6,347 nt of DNA, from assembly GCA_902480035.1 (NCBI GenBank), contig CABSRC010000090.1, positions 1 to 6,347 on the forward strand, read 5' to 3'. The notes under the pieces are model-generated. The model did no database searches. It was given only the letters and a program-made list of their open reading frames with translations, and had not been told where the DNA came from. Below, in pieces: positions 1 to 5,546 of this stretch. Within the stretch, counting starts at the first letter, position 1, and every line of letters begins with the position of its first letter. The stretch is from an uncultured Streptococcus sp. Its GTDB lineage: Bacteria; Bacillota; Bacilli; Lactobacillales; Streptococcaceae. Both the position numbers and the translations under genes were made by a program.

Positions 1-288
1 GACGTCATCTCATTTGAAGCTAGCCGTTCAAACCTTGAAATCTTGGATGAGTTGAAAGCCAAAAACTTCCAAACAGAAGTTGGACCTGGGGTTTACGATA
101 TCCACTCACCACGTGTCCCACAAGACGGTGAAATTGATCACACCATCGAAGCAATCTTGGCTAAAGTACCAAGTGGCAAAGTTTGGATCAACCCTGACTG
201 TGGTTTGAAGACTCGCGGAATTAAAGAAACAAAAGAAAGCTTGATCAAGCTGGTTAATGCTGCTAAAGAAGCGCGTGAACACTTGTAA
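1..288 (+). CDS. metE: 5-methyltetrahydropteroyltriglutamate-homocysteine methyltransferase (cobalamin-independent methionine synthase), C-terminal part
   Basis: MetE transfers the methyl group of 5-methyltetrahydropteroyl-polyglutamate to homocysteine in the cytoplasm, the last step of methionine synthesis, using an active-site zinc. Only the last 95 residues are present; the frame is open from base 1 and ends in TAA at 286-288. Two strongly conserved C-terminal blocks are visible: [13 protein letters not shown] (about residues 29-41 of the fragment) and [12 protein letters not shown]. The cysteine of PDCGLKTR (codon 199-201) matches the conserved zinc-ligand cysteine of the family (Cys726 in E. 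coli numbering). The gene lies 113 bases upstream of metF on the same strand, and no canonical terminator is seen between them, so the two are probably co-transcribed. MetE, rather than the B12-dependent MetH, fits these streptococci. An internal ATG at 43 is not a start. Confidence is high because both motifs are diagnostic. Confidence 0.97.
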   Translation, partial: DVISFEASRSNLEILDELKAKNFQTEVGPGVYDIHSPRVPQDGEIDHTIEAILAKVPSGKVWINPDCGLKTRGIKETKESLIKLVNAAKEAREHL

Positions 289-295
289 GAAATGT

Positions 296-333
296 TTCGA
301 GGACCTTCTATCATCGTGTAGAGGGTTTTCGAA
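296..333 (+). promoter_or_regulatory. Long RNA hairpin in the metE-metF spacer
   Basis: Bases 296-310 pair with 319-333 over 15 consecutive positions around an 8-base loop (311-318). Three of the pairs are G-U wobbles in the plus-strand RNA (301-328, 302-327, 306-323); in the opposite transcript these would be A-C mismatches, so the fold favours metEF-sense RNA. No run of Ts follows (bases 334-343 read tcgttccctt), so it is not a standard terminator. It could set the metE:metF ratio by stabilising or processing the mRNA, or act as a partial terminator. The function is inferred; the pairing is seen directly. Confidence 0.55.
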
Positions 334-401
334 TCGTTCCCTTATCCTAGAAATAGTGGCTCAGAGTTCTTGATCAAAGAAACAAAAGAAAAGGATAGAA
401 T

Positions 402-1277
402 ATGTCTCAACACACACCGTCTCTGTCATTTGAAGTTTTTCCTCCAAATCCTGAAGTAGGCAATGCCAAACTCTTACGTGCTTTGGCAAATATGCAGGAG
501 CTAGCTCCTCACTTTATTAGTGTGACCGCTAGCAATAATAAATACAATATCAAAGAGACGACGGTTGCTTTAGCCAATTACATTCAAAATGAATTGTCTA
601 TTCCGACGATTGCTCACTTGCCAGCCGTCTATTTGAGCAAGGAAAAAGTGGCTGATACTCTTCATGAGTTAGATGAAGTAGGAGTTCATCGGATTTTGGC
701 TCTGCGTGGGGATATTATCCCTGGTGTGGAACCTTTAAAAGACTTTCGTTATGCAACGGATCTGATTGAATTTATCAAAACAGAAGCGCCCCATTTTGAG
801 GTAATTGGTGCCTGCTATCCTGAGGGACATCCGGATTCTCCCAACCAAATTTCAGATATTCAAAATCTTAAAAAGAAGGTAGATGCAGGGTGCTCTAGCT
901 TGGTCACTCAACTTTTCTTTGATAATGAGCGTTTCTATGATTTTCAAGATAAGTGTACCTTGGCTGGGATCAATGTTCCTATTCATGCAGGAGTGATGCC
1001 GATTCTCAATCGCAATCAGGCCCTTCGTCTCCTTAAGACTTGTGAAAATGTTCATATCCCACGGAAGTTTAAAGCCATTCTGGACAAGTATGAGCATGAT
1101 CCAAAGTCTCTTCGCGCAGCTGGCTTGGCTTATGCAGTCGATCAAATCGTTGATTTGGTTACTCAAGATGTGGCAGGTGTCCATCTTTACACCATGAACA
1201 ATGAAGATGTCGCTTACCACGTCTACCAAGCGACAAAGGATTTATTTGCTCATCAACCGAATTTTGAAGTGAATTAA
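402..1277 (+). CDS. metF: 5,10-methylenetetrahydrofolate reductase
   Basis: MetF is a cytoplasmic FAD enzyme that reduces 5,10-methylene-THF to 5-methyl-THF, the methyl donor consumed by MetE. The 291-residue product has the usual length of bacterial MetF and is a single TIM-barrel domain. Visible family motifs are SFEVFPP (residues 9-15; Glu11 corresponds to the catalytic acid Glu28 of E. coli), LALRGD (99-104; Asp104 corresponds to Asp120 near the flavin), GACYPEGHPD (136-145) and TQLFFDN (169-175; Gln170 corresponds to the folate-binding Gln183). The ATG at 402 is preceded by AAGGA at 391-395 with six bases between, a good ribosome binding site. It follows metE in the same direction and is closed by the terminator at 1301-1339, so it is the last gene of the methionine unit. 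The E. coli block PHLTC appears here as AHLPA, a modest divergence. The assignment is secure. Confidence 0.97.
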   Translation: MSQHTPSLSFEVFPPNPEVGNAKLLRALANMQELAPHFISVTASNNKYNIKETTVALANYIQNELSIPTIAHLPAVYLSKEKVADTLHELDEVGVHRILALRGDIIPGVEPLKDFRYATDLIEFIKTEAPHFEVIGACYPEGHPDSPNQISDIQNLKKKVDAGCSSLVTQLFFDNERFYDFQDKCTLAGINVPIHAGVMPILNRNQALRLLKTCENVHIPRKFKAILDKYEHDPKSLRAAGLAYAVDQIVDLVTQDVAGVHLYTMNNEDVAYHVYQATKDLFAHQPNFEVN

Positions 1278-1280
1278 TCA

Positions 1281-1300
1281 ACACTTTTAGTAGGAAGTGT
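1281..1300 (+). other. Short hairpin abutting the metF terminator
   Basis: ACACTT at 1281-1286 and AAGTGT at 1295-1300 form a perfect 6-bp stem with an 8-base loop. It begins three bases after the metF stop codon and ends exactly where the terminator stem begins, giving two hairpins in tandem. It could protect the metF 3' end or simply be chance; no function is claimed. Confidence 0.35.
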
Positions 1301-1339
1301 AGAGATTGAGAAAGAATCGTTCTCAGTCTCTTTTTATTT
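1301..1339 (+). terminator. Intrinsic terminator of metEF
   Basis: Bases 1301-1312 pair with 1320-1331 (12 bp, one U-G wobble at 1306-1326) around a 7-base loop at 1313-1319, followed directly by a T-rich tail ending at 1339. This is a classical rho-independent terminator, 23 bases after the metF stop. It separates the methionine unit from the regulator gene, whose putative -35 element starts only 12 bases further on. Confidence 0.9.
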
Positions 1340-1350
1340 GGATAAATTAC

Positions 1351-1379
1351 TTGCTAAAAGCCAACTTTTTTTTTATAGT
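1351..1379 (+). promoter_or_regulatory. Putative sigma-70-type promoter of the BTAD regulator gene
   Basis: TTGCTA at 1351-1356 (4 of 6 to TTGACA) and TATAGT at 1374-1379 (5 of 6 to TATAAT) are separated by 17 bases, the optimal spacing. Transcription would start near 1386, leaving a leader of about 24 bases that contains the ribosome binding site. The location, just after the metF terminator and before the regulator, supports it. The 3' half of the spacer is a homopolymeric T run. No experimental start site is known to me. Confidence 0.6.
1366..1374 (+). repeat. T9 homopolymer within the promoter spacer
   Basis: Nine consecutive Ts occupy the promoter-proximal half of the spacer, and the last T is also the first base of the putative -10 TATAGT. 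Gain or loss of one T would change the 17-base spacing. Such tracts are prone to slippage in other bacteria; that this one varies is inference. Confidence 0.7.
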
Positions 1380-1394
1380 ATTAATATGAAGTTT

Positions 1395-1401
1395 TTGGAG
1401 G
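1395..1401 (+). promoter_or_regulatory. Ribosome binding site fixing the start of the BTAD regulator
   Basis: TTGGAGG at 1395-1401 is followed by eight bases and the ATG at 1410. Two other in-frame starts are less likely. The TTG at 1338 lies in the T tail of the metF terminator and upstream of the promoter. The ATG at 1386 sits at the predicted transcription start and has no Shine-Dalgarno sequence. Confidence 0.85.
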
Positions 1402-1409
1402 CGCTTGCA

Positions 1410-4346
1410 ATGAAGAAAGATCTCACGTTAAAGTTATTTGGACCCCCTAAGGTTGTTTTCAATCAGAAAACTATTCGGTTTTCTTTTTCGAAGATGGAGG
1501 CCTTGCTTTATTATTTAGCGGTCATGGGCCAGGTCAACCGCGATGAAATAGCCGGTATCCTTTGGGGAGATAAGGAAAACCAAGTAGCTCGCAAAAACTT
1601 ACGGAATACGGTTTACCAAGCCAATAAAATCTTTGAAGGAGATATCATTGTCTCTCCAAGTCGGAGCAGTTTGGCCCTTAATCCTGATTTGAGCCTTTCT
1701 TTGGATGTCAAACTCTTTGAAAGAGATCCACTAAGTGCCTTGGATCTTTATCGGGGAGACTTTTTAGAGGGCTTCTATGTCAAGGATGATGAAGACTTTG
1801 ATCAGTGGGCTTCTCGCAAACGAGATGCTTATAGGAAGCTCTATGTCGAAAGCTGCTATCAAAAAATTGAAAAGGTCGGTTTCGGAGACTCTAGTATAGA
1901 ACTCTTGCTCCATCATTTGGTAGAGTTGGATGAATTTGAAGAGAAAAACTACCAGCTCTTGATGGAGTATTATAGCTTCCATCATCAGCTAGGAAAATTT
2001 TTTGAGACCTATTATAAGCTAGTCGATTTATTGGATCGCGAGCTTAGTGTGCGTCCCAGTCGAGCAATTGAGGAACTTTATCACTCCGTTTTGGAAGCCA
2101 AACGAACTCATAAACTGACCAATCGCTTGAATATCCATGAACTTCCTTTCTTTGGTCGGAAACAAGAACTCTCGCAGCTCGAGGAATACCTTTCCTTAGT
2201 CGAGACGGGTGAGGCGGTAGGTCCTTTTCTCGTGATGGGGCAATCTGGAACAGGTAAGAAACGTCTCTTGCGGCAGTTGGTCTTGATGTCCAATCGCAGT
2301 TTTAATTTTATCAAGGTGGAAGGAAGAGCTACTAGTCAACGCTACGAAGGAAGCAGCTGGAATGATCTCAGACAAGCGCTAGAGAAACTGGGGGATGAGA
2401 TGGGGATTTCATTTCTGGAAGAGGAGGATGATCTCATTTCGGTATGGAATCAGCTTCAAGGCCTTAGCAAAGAAAAACCGCTCCTAATCCTGCTTGAAAA
2501 CGCCCAGTGGATCGATGCAGTGTCTCTAGAAAAAGTGAAACAACTAGAGGAGAGAAGAAACCAGGAGAAATGGCAACTAATTTTTACAGCTGAAGAGCCT
2601 CTGCCAGCTTCCTTCGTCAACTTCTTGGGGAGCTTGAAGGTAGAGAAAAGGCTGTCTCAACTAGAGTTGACCAATTTTGCCCCAAGTGAAAGTCGTGCTC
2701 TCTTGAAAGGGGAACTGGGGGCAATAGAGCCGGCAGTGATGGAGCAGATGGTCGAATGGAGTGAAGGCAGTCCGTTCTTGCTGTCCAGCTATATCGAAGA
2801 GTGGAAAGAAAATGAAAATTTAGAACCCTTGCCTGATATCATTCAAGCTTATCTTTCTCAGGAACTTGGGGATATGAGCAGTGAGGAAGAGGCTCTTCTA
2901 CACTACCTATCTTGTTTTCATAAGCCAATTTCTCTGTCTATCTTGGCAGAATTGACGGCTACAGAGCTTCCTGTTTTGACAGAATTAATCGAGCCTTTAT
3001 CTGAAAGAGCGATCGTCTCAATCGTAGAAGAAGGAGAGTCTCTTATGGTTCAATTCTGCAAGCAATTGGTAGCCATGTACTTTTACCATCTTCTTTCGCC
3101 AGCTAGACGGCGGCTCTTCCACCAACAAATTGCGCAAAAATTGGAAGAAAGCTTAGAAGATTCGACGGACCTTCTTCTTTATAAGGAAATTGCCTACCAA
3201 TATAAGCGATCCCAAAATCTTTTGCGTTCCTTATCGTTTGAGTTGACCTATTTAGAAGAAATCCTTCAGCTGGAGCATGAACTGTTTCCGATTTATTCCA
3301 AGGTAGATGAGGGGTTCCTATCAGATGGTACAAATAGCCGTTTGGACATTTTTGGAGAGCTATCCCGTATACGCCAAGAATTAGATAATCTCTTTTCAAG
3401 GCACCAAAGAGATAGAGAATACAAGCATTTACAACTGCGTTACTTGTACCTAGAAGGTCGCTATTTTATTCGAAGTGGGGAGTATCAAAAGGGGATTCAT
3501 GATATCCAAAAAGTCATCTCCTATGCGCGGGAACTCAAACAGTCAGACTTCCTCTTAGAGGGTTATCGGCAAATCATTTATTATTGCATTCAAACGGAAA
3601 ATATCTCTGAGATGGCCTATTATACAGATTTAGCTTTGGAAGATGCCATCCAAGCTAATAATCATGAGGTCATCGCGATTCAGTTGCGTTTGAAGGGCTT
3701 GTATCACCTGATGGTTGGGGATGAGGAGCAGGCGACCCGGCATCTGTATCGCTCCATTGATTGCTTTAGTTTGACCAATAGCATGCAGGCCAAGTATGCC
3801 ATTCAAATTGCGGCTTCTTTGGCCTACCTCGCTGAAATCGAGCAAGTGAGAGGCCATTTCCAAGTAGCTGTCACCCACTTAGAAGAGGTTCTGTGTTTGG
3901 TGGGAGATCAGGCTGTTGATTCCGTCCGTGTCGTCTTTGATATTGATCTTGGGATCGCCTATTATTGGAAGGGAGATTTGATCCAAGCTCGCCGTTGTTT
4001 TGACAAAGCTCAGAAGATTTTGTCCAGTGTTCGCTTCCCTTGGAAGGAAGAGTTGCTCGAATTTTACCAATCTTTAATTGCTTGCCAGCAAGGGGATCAG
4101 GAGAAGGTTGCGGCTTATCTGGCTCGAAAAGAAAGGACGATGAATCCATCTGCCAATTCGCGGGATAAGGGGATGGTTCATTATCTATTAGCTTACTTAT
4201 CTGATCAAAAGGAGAAAGGAATAGAGCTCGCTCCTGCCCTGAGCACCTTCTTAAAAGAAGATAAAAATTACTACAAAAAGGTGGCAGAGCAACACTTGAA
4301 TCCATACAGAGATCGTCAGTTTCTTAAGAAATTAAAAGACCTGTAG
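1410..4346 (+). CDS. Large SARP/BTAD-type transcriptional regulator with P-loop ATPase and TPR-like C-terminus
   Basis: The 978-residue cytoplasmic protein looks like a one-component regulator. Residues about 5-92 resemble an OmpR/SARP winged helix (LTLKLFGPPKVVF, then MEALLYYLAV and RKNLRNTVYQANKI as the likely recognition-helix region). Residues about 97-245 are a BTAD helical domain, with LYRGDFLEGF at 113-122 and a terminal RAIEELYHSVLE segment. FFGRKQEL at 247-254 opens an AAA/STAND-like ATPase domain with Walker A GQSGTGKK (277-284) and a Walker-B-like LLILLENAQWID (358-369). From about 677 to 910 the sequence is rich in paired amphipathic helices typical of TPR repeats (EGRYFIRSGEYQKGI, LGIAYYWKGDLIQARRCFDKA). 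No signal peptide or membrane segment is seen. The Walker A Ser/Thr is Lys284 and the Walker B Asp is Glu363, so ATP hydrolysis may be weak or lost. The gene has its own promoter, is monocistronic and converges on hutG. Its target is unknown; hut is the likeliest candidate, metEF the alternative. The architecture is confident, the role is not. Confidence 0.88.
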   Translation: MKKDLTLKLFGPPKVVFNQKTIRFSFSKMEALLYYLAVMGQVNRDEIAGILWGDKENQVARKNLRNTVYQANKIFEGDIIVSPSRSSLALNPDLSLSLDVKLFERDPLSALDLYRGDFLEGFYVKDDEDFDQWASRKRDAYRKLYVESCYQKIEKVGFGDSSIELLLHHLVELDEFEEKNYQLLMEYYSFHHQLGKFFETYYKLVDLLDRELSVRPSRAIEELYHSVLEAKRTHKLTNRLNIHELPFFGRKQELSQLEEYLSLVETGEAVGPFLVMGQSGTGKKRLLRQLVLMSNRSFNFIKVEGRATSQRYEGSSWNDLRQALEKLGDEMGISFLEEEDDLISVWNQLQGLSKEKPLLILLENAQWIDAVSLEKVKQLEERRNQEKWQLIFTAEEPLPASFVNFLGSLKVEKRLSQLELTNFAPSESRALLKGELGAIEPAVMEQMVEWSEGSPFLLSSYIEEWKENENLEPLPDIIQAYLSQELGDMSSEEEALLHYLSCFHKPISLSILAELTATELPVLTELIEPLSERAIVSIVEEGESLMVQFCKQLVAMYFYHLLSPARRRLFHQQIAQKLEESLEDSTDLLLYKEIAYQYKRSQNLLRSLSFELTYLEEILQLEHELFPIYSKVDEGFLSDGTNSRLDIFGELSRIRQELDNLFSRHQRDREYKHLQLRYLYLEGRYFIRSGEYQKGIHDIQKVISYARELKQSDFLLEGYRQIIYYCIQTENISEMAYYTDLALEDAIQANNHEVIAIQLRLKGLYHLMVGDEEQATRHLYRSIDCFSLTNSMQAKYAIQIAASLAYLAEIEQVRGHFQVAVTHLEEVLCLVGDQAVDSVRVVFDIDLGIAYYWKGDLIQARRCFDKAQKILSSVRFPWKEELLEFYQSLIACQQGDQEKVAAYLARKERTMNPSANSRDKGMVHYLLAYLSDQKEKGIELAPALSTFLKEDKNYYKKVAEQHLNPYRDRQFLKKLKDL

Positions 4347-4348
4347 TG

Positions 4349-4400
4349 TCTCTTATCTAAATCATAAGAGAAGGCTAAGAGGCCATGCCTCCTTTCAGGC
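4349..4400 (+). other. Two small hairpins in the 3' region of the regulator gene
   Basis: Right after the regulator stop codon, TCTCTTAT (4349-4356) and ATAAGAGA (4364-4371) form a perfect 8-bp stem with a 7-base loop. Next, GAGGC (4379-4383) can pair with GCCTC (4387-4391), or alternatively GCCT (4387-4390) with AGGC (4397-4400). These two options are mutually exclusive. Neither is followed by a T tract, so the strong stem at 4408-4454 is the real terminator. The role of these hairpins is unknown. Confidence 0.4.
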
Positions 4401-4407
4401 GAAAATG

Positions 4408-4454
4408 AAAAAAGCATAGAAATACCCAAGCAATGGGTGTTTCTATGCTTTTTA
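4408..4454. terminator. Bidirectional intrinsic terminator between the convergent regulator and hutG
   Basis: Bases 4409-4427 pair with 4435-4453 over 19 positions (one U-G wobble, 4423-4439) around a 7-base loop. The stem starts with a run of As and ends with a run of Ts, so it can terminate plus-strand transcripts of the regulator and minus-strand transcripts of hutG. It lies 61 bases after the regulator stop and 17 bases beyond the hutG stop. On the minus strand the wobble becomes an A-C mismatch, making that direction slightly weaker. Confidence 0.93.
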
Positions 4455-4471
4455 TGTGTGTAGAAATCTTC

Positions 4472-5464
4472 TTAGTTCAGTTTTTGTTGCGCCAATATTT
4501 GGGTCAAGTAAAAGATAAAGGTCGCAGCAAGGTTTGAAGTATGGTTGTCAATGTCATGAGGAGGAGAAACTTCCACGACATCAAATCCGATTAGCTTACC
4601 ACTAGCAGCAATGTGTTGGAGAAGCAGGAGAGCCAGTTTAGGATCGACACCAAGTGATTGGATGGCACTAACACCGGGAGCAGAGCCGACTGCAAAGCAA
4701 TCCATATCAATAGACAGATAGATCGCGGTTTGGTTTTCTAAAAATTGATCGATTCGATCTAGAATGGCTTGGTGGCTCATCTGGAAGAGGTCTTGCCCTG
4801 TTAAGAAATCAATGCTTGGTGTTTTAGCAACGTAATTAAAGAGGAAGAGGTTATTATTGTGCTCTTGGATCCCCAGGATGAGGTAAGGGAAGTCCTGCCC
4901 TTTTTCTTTAGCATGATCAGCCATTTGACGAAAACCTGTTCCAGAGTTGGGCCCGGTTTGGTCGTAAGGACGCAAATCAAAATGGGCATCCAGATTGATC
5001 ACAGCCAGTTGTTCATCCTTTTTCAAGCTCGATTGGATCCCTAGGTAGTGGCCGTAAGCAGTTCCGTGACCGCCTCCTAGGACGATGGGTTGGATTCCTA
5101 ATTGGTACATGCGCTGAATCGCTTGTGAGAGACTTTCTTGGAGTTCTTCTAGTGAATGGTTGGGCCCGTCAATATTTCCCACATCATACACCGTCACATT
5201 GGTTCCCCAGTGCCATGGAAGTTTAGCGATTTGAGAACGGATGGCTGTAGGACCCTCGACTGCTCCTACACGTCCATTATTGATATAGACTCCTTTGTCG
5301 CTCTTAAAGCCGATAATCCCAAAGGTCATCCCCTCAAATGGAGTGAGGGTCTCGTCGTTTAGGTCTAAAAATTTGGTGACCATTCCCCATTTGGCCGTGT
5401 AGGGATTGTCCTCGATGCTACCTTGGTAGTAGCTGTAGGTCATTGGATAGTAGTTTGTGAGCAA
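4472..5464 (-). CDS. hutG: Formimidoylglutamase (formiminoglutamate hydrolase, arginase/ureohydrolase family)
   Basis: HutG hydrolyses N-formimino-L-glutamate to L-glutamate and formamide, the last step of one branch of histidine breakdown, with a binuclear manganese centre in the cytoplasm. All six metal ligands of the ureohydrolase fold are visible: His133 in [11 protein letters not shown], Asp159, His161 and Asp163 in NLDAHFDLR, and Asp253 and Asp255 in SIDMDC. The family's EVSPPHD block is at 298-304. The 330-residue length is close to other HutG proteins. The start is a TTG at 5464-5462: AAGGGAGG lies eight bases upstream, whereas the ATG seven codons downstream (5443) would be too far from it. 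The gene follows hutH by 82 bases on the same strand and ends before the shared terminator, so it closes the hut transcript. Agmatinase or arginase would share the motifs, but the hutH neighbour makes HutG the best call. Confidence 0.93.
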   Translation of the reverse strand: MLTNYYPMTYSYYQGSIEDNPYTAKWGMVTKFLDLNDETLTPFEGMTFGIIGFKSDKGVYINNGRVGAVEGPTAIRSQIAKLPWHWGTNVTVYDVGNIDGPNHSLEELQESLSQAIQRMYQLGIQPIVLGGGHGTAYGHYLGIQSSLKKDEQLAVINLDAHFDLRPYDQTGPNSGTGFRQMADHAKEKGQDFPYLILGIQEHNNNLFLFNYVAKTPSIDFLTGQDLFQMSHQAILDRIDQFLENQTAIYLSIDMDCFAVGSAPGVSAIQSLGVDPKLALLLLQHIAASGKLIGFDVVEVSPPHDIDNHTSNLAATFIFYLTQILAQQKLN

Positions 5465-5472
5465 GCTTGTCG

Positions 5473-5480
5473 CCTCCCTT
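5473..5480 (-). promoter_or_regulatory. Ribosome binding site of hutG, selecting a TTG start
   Basis: On the minus strand AAGGGAGG occupies 5480-5473, followed by eight bases and TTG at 5464-5462. A near-perfect Shine-Dalgarno at ideal spacing favours the non-ATG start over the in-frame ATG at 5443-5441, which would be 29 bases away. Confidence 0.8.
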
Positions 5481-5494
5481 ATTTTTCTGAAAGC

Positions 5495-5528
5495 AGGCAG
5501 AGGCTGAGAAGATCGCCAGCCTCTGTTT
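5495..5528. other. Hairpin in the hutH-hutG spacer
   Basis: CAGAGGCTG at 5498-5506 and CAGCCTCTG at 5517-5525 form a perfect 9-bp stem with a 10-base loop. Read as plus-strand RNA it extends by G-U, G-U and A-U pairs (5495-5497 with 5526-5528) and is followed by a T-rich stretch (TTTTGCTTTATT at 5526-5537), resembling a terminator. Read as hut-sense (minus) RNA no U tract follows, so there it may instead protect or process the hutH 3' end or reduce read-through into hutG. The function is inferred. Confidence 0.55.
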
Positions 5529-5546
5529 TGCTTTATTCTTACTGTA

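Noticed and set aside
296..333. Calling the metE-metF hairpin an intrinsic terminator
   Set aside because: The stem is long, but the following bases are tcgttccctt rather than a T run, and metF has no clear promoter of its own, so full termination here is unlikely.
289..401. A separate metF promoter in the spacer
   Set aside because: I found no convincing -35/-10 pair at proper spacing; only the hairpin and the metF ribosome binding site stand out.
852..1229. 125-codon open frame on the minus strand inside metF
   Set aside because: It is antisense to conserved MetF motifs and its product has no family resemblance, so it is treated as a shadow frame.
1338..1409. Longer regulator start at TTG 1338 or ATG 1386
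   Set aside because: TTG 1338 lies in the terminator's T tail, upstream of the likely promoter and without a ribosome binding site. ATG 1386 coincides with the predicted transcription start and also lacks one. GGAGG before ATG 1410 is far better.
3871..4305. 144-codon open frame on the minus strand inside the regulator gene
   Set aside because: It is fully antisense to a strongly supported coding region, has low-complexity Ser/Pro-rich composition, and shows no recognisable domain. A second minus-strand frame overlaps it, as expected of shadows.
4859..5362. Small plus-strand open frames opposite hutG
   Set aside because: They lie opposite conserved metal-binding motifs of HutG, and the proteins have no recognisable features.
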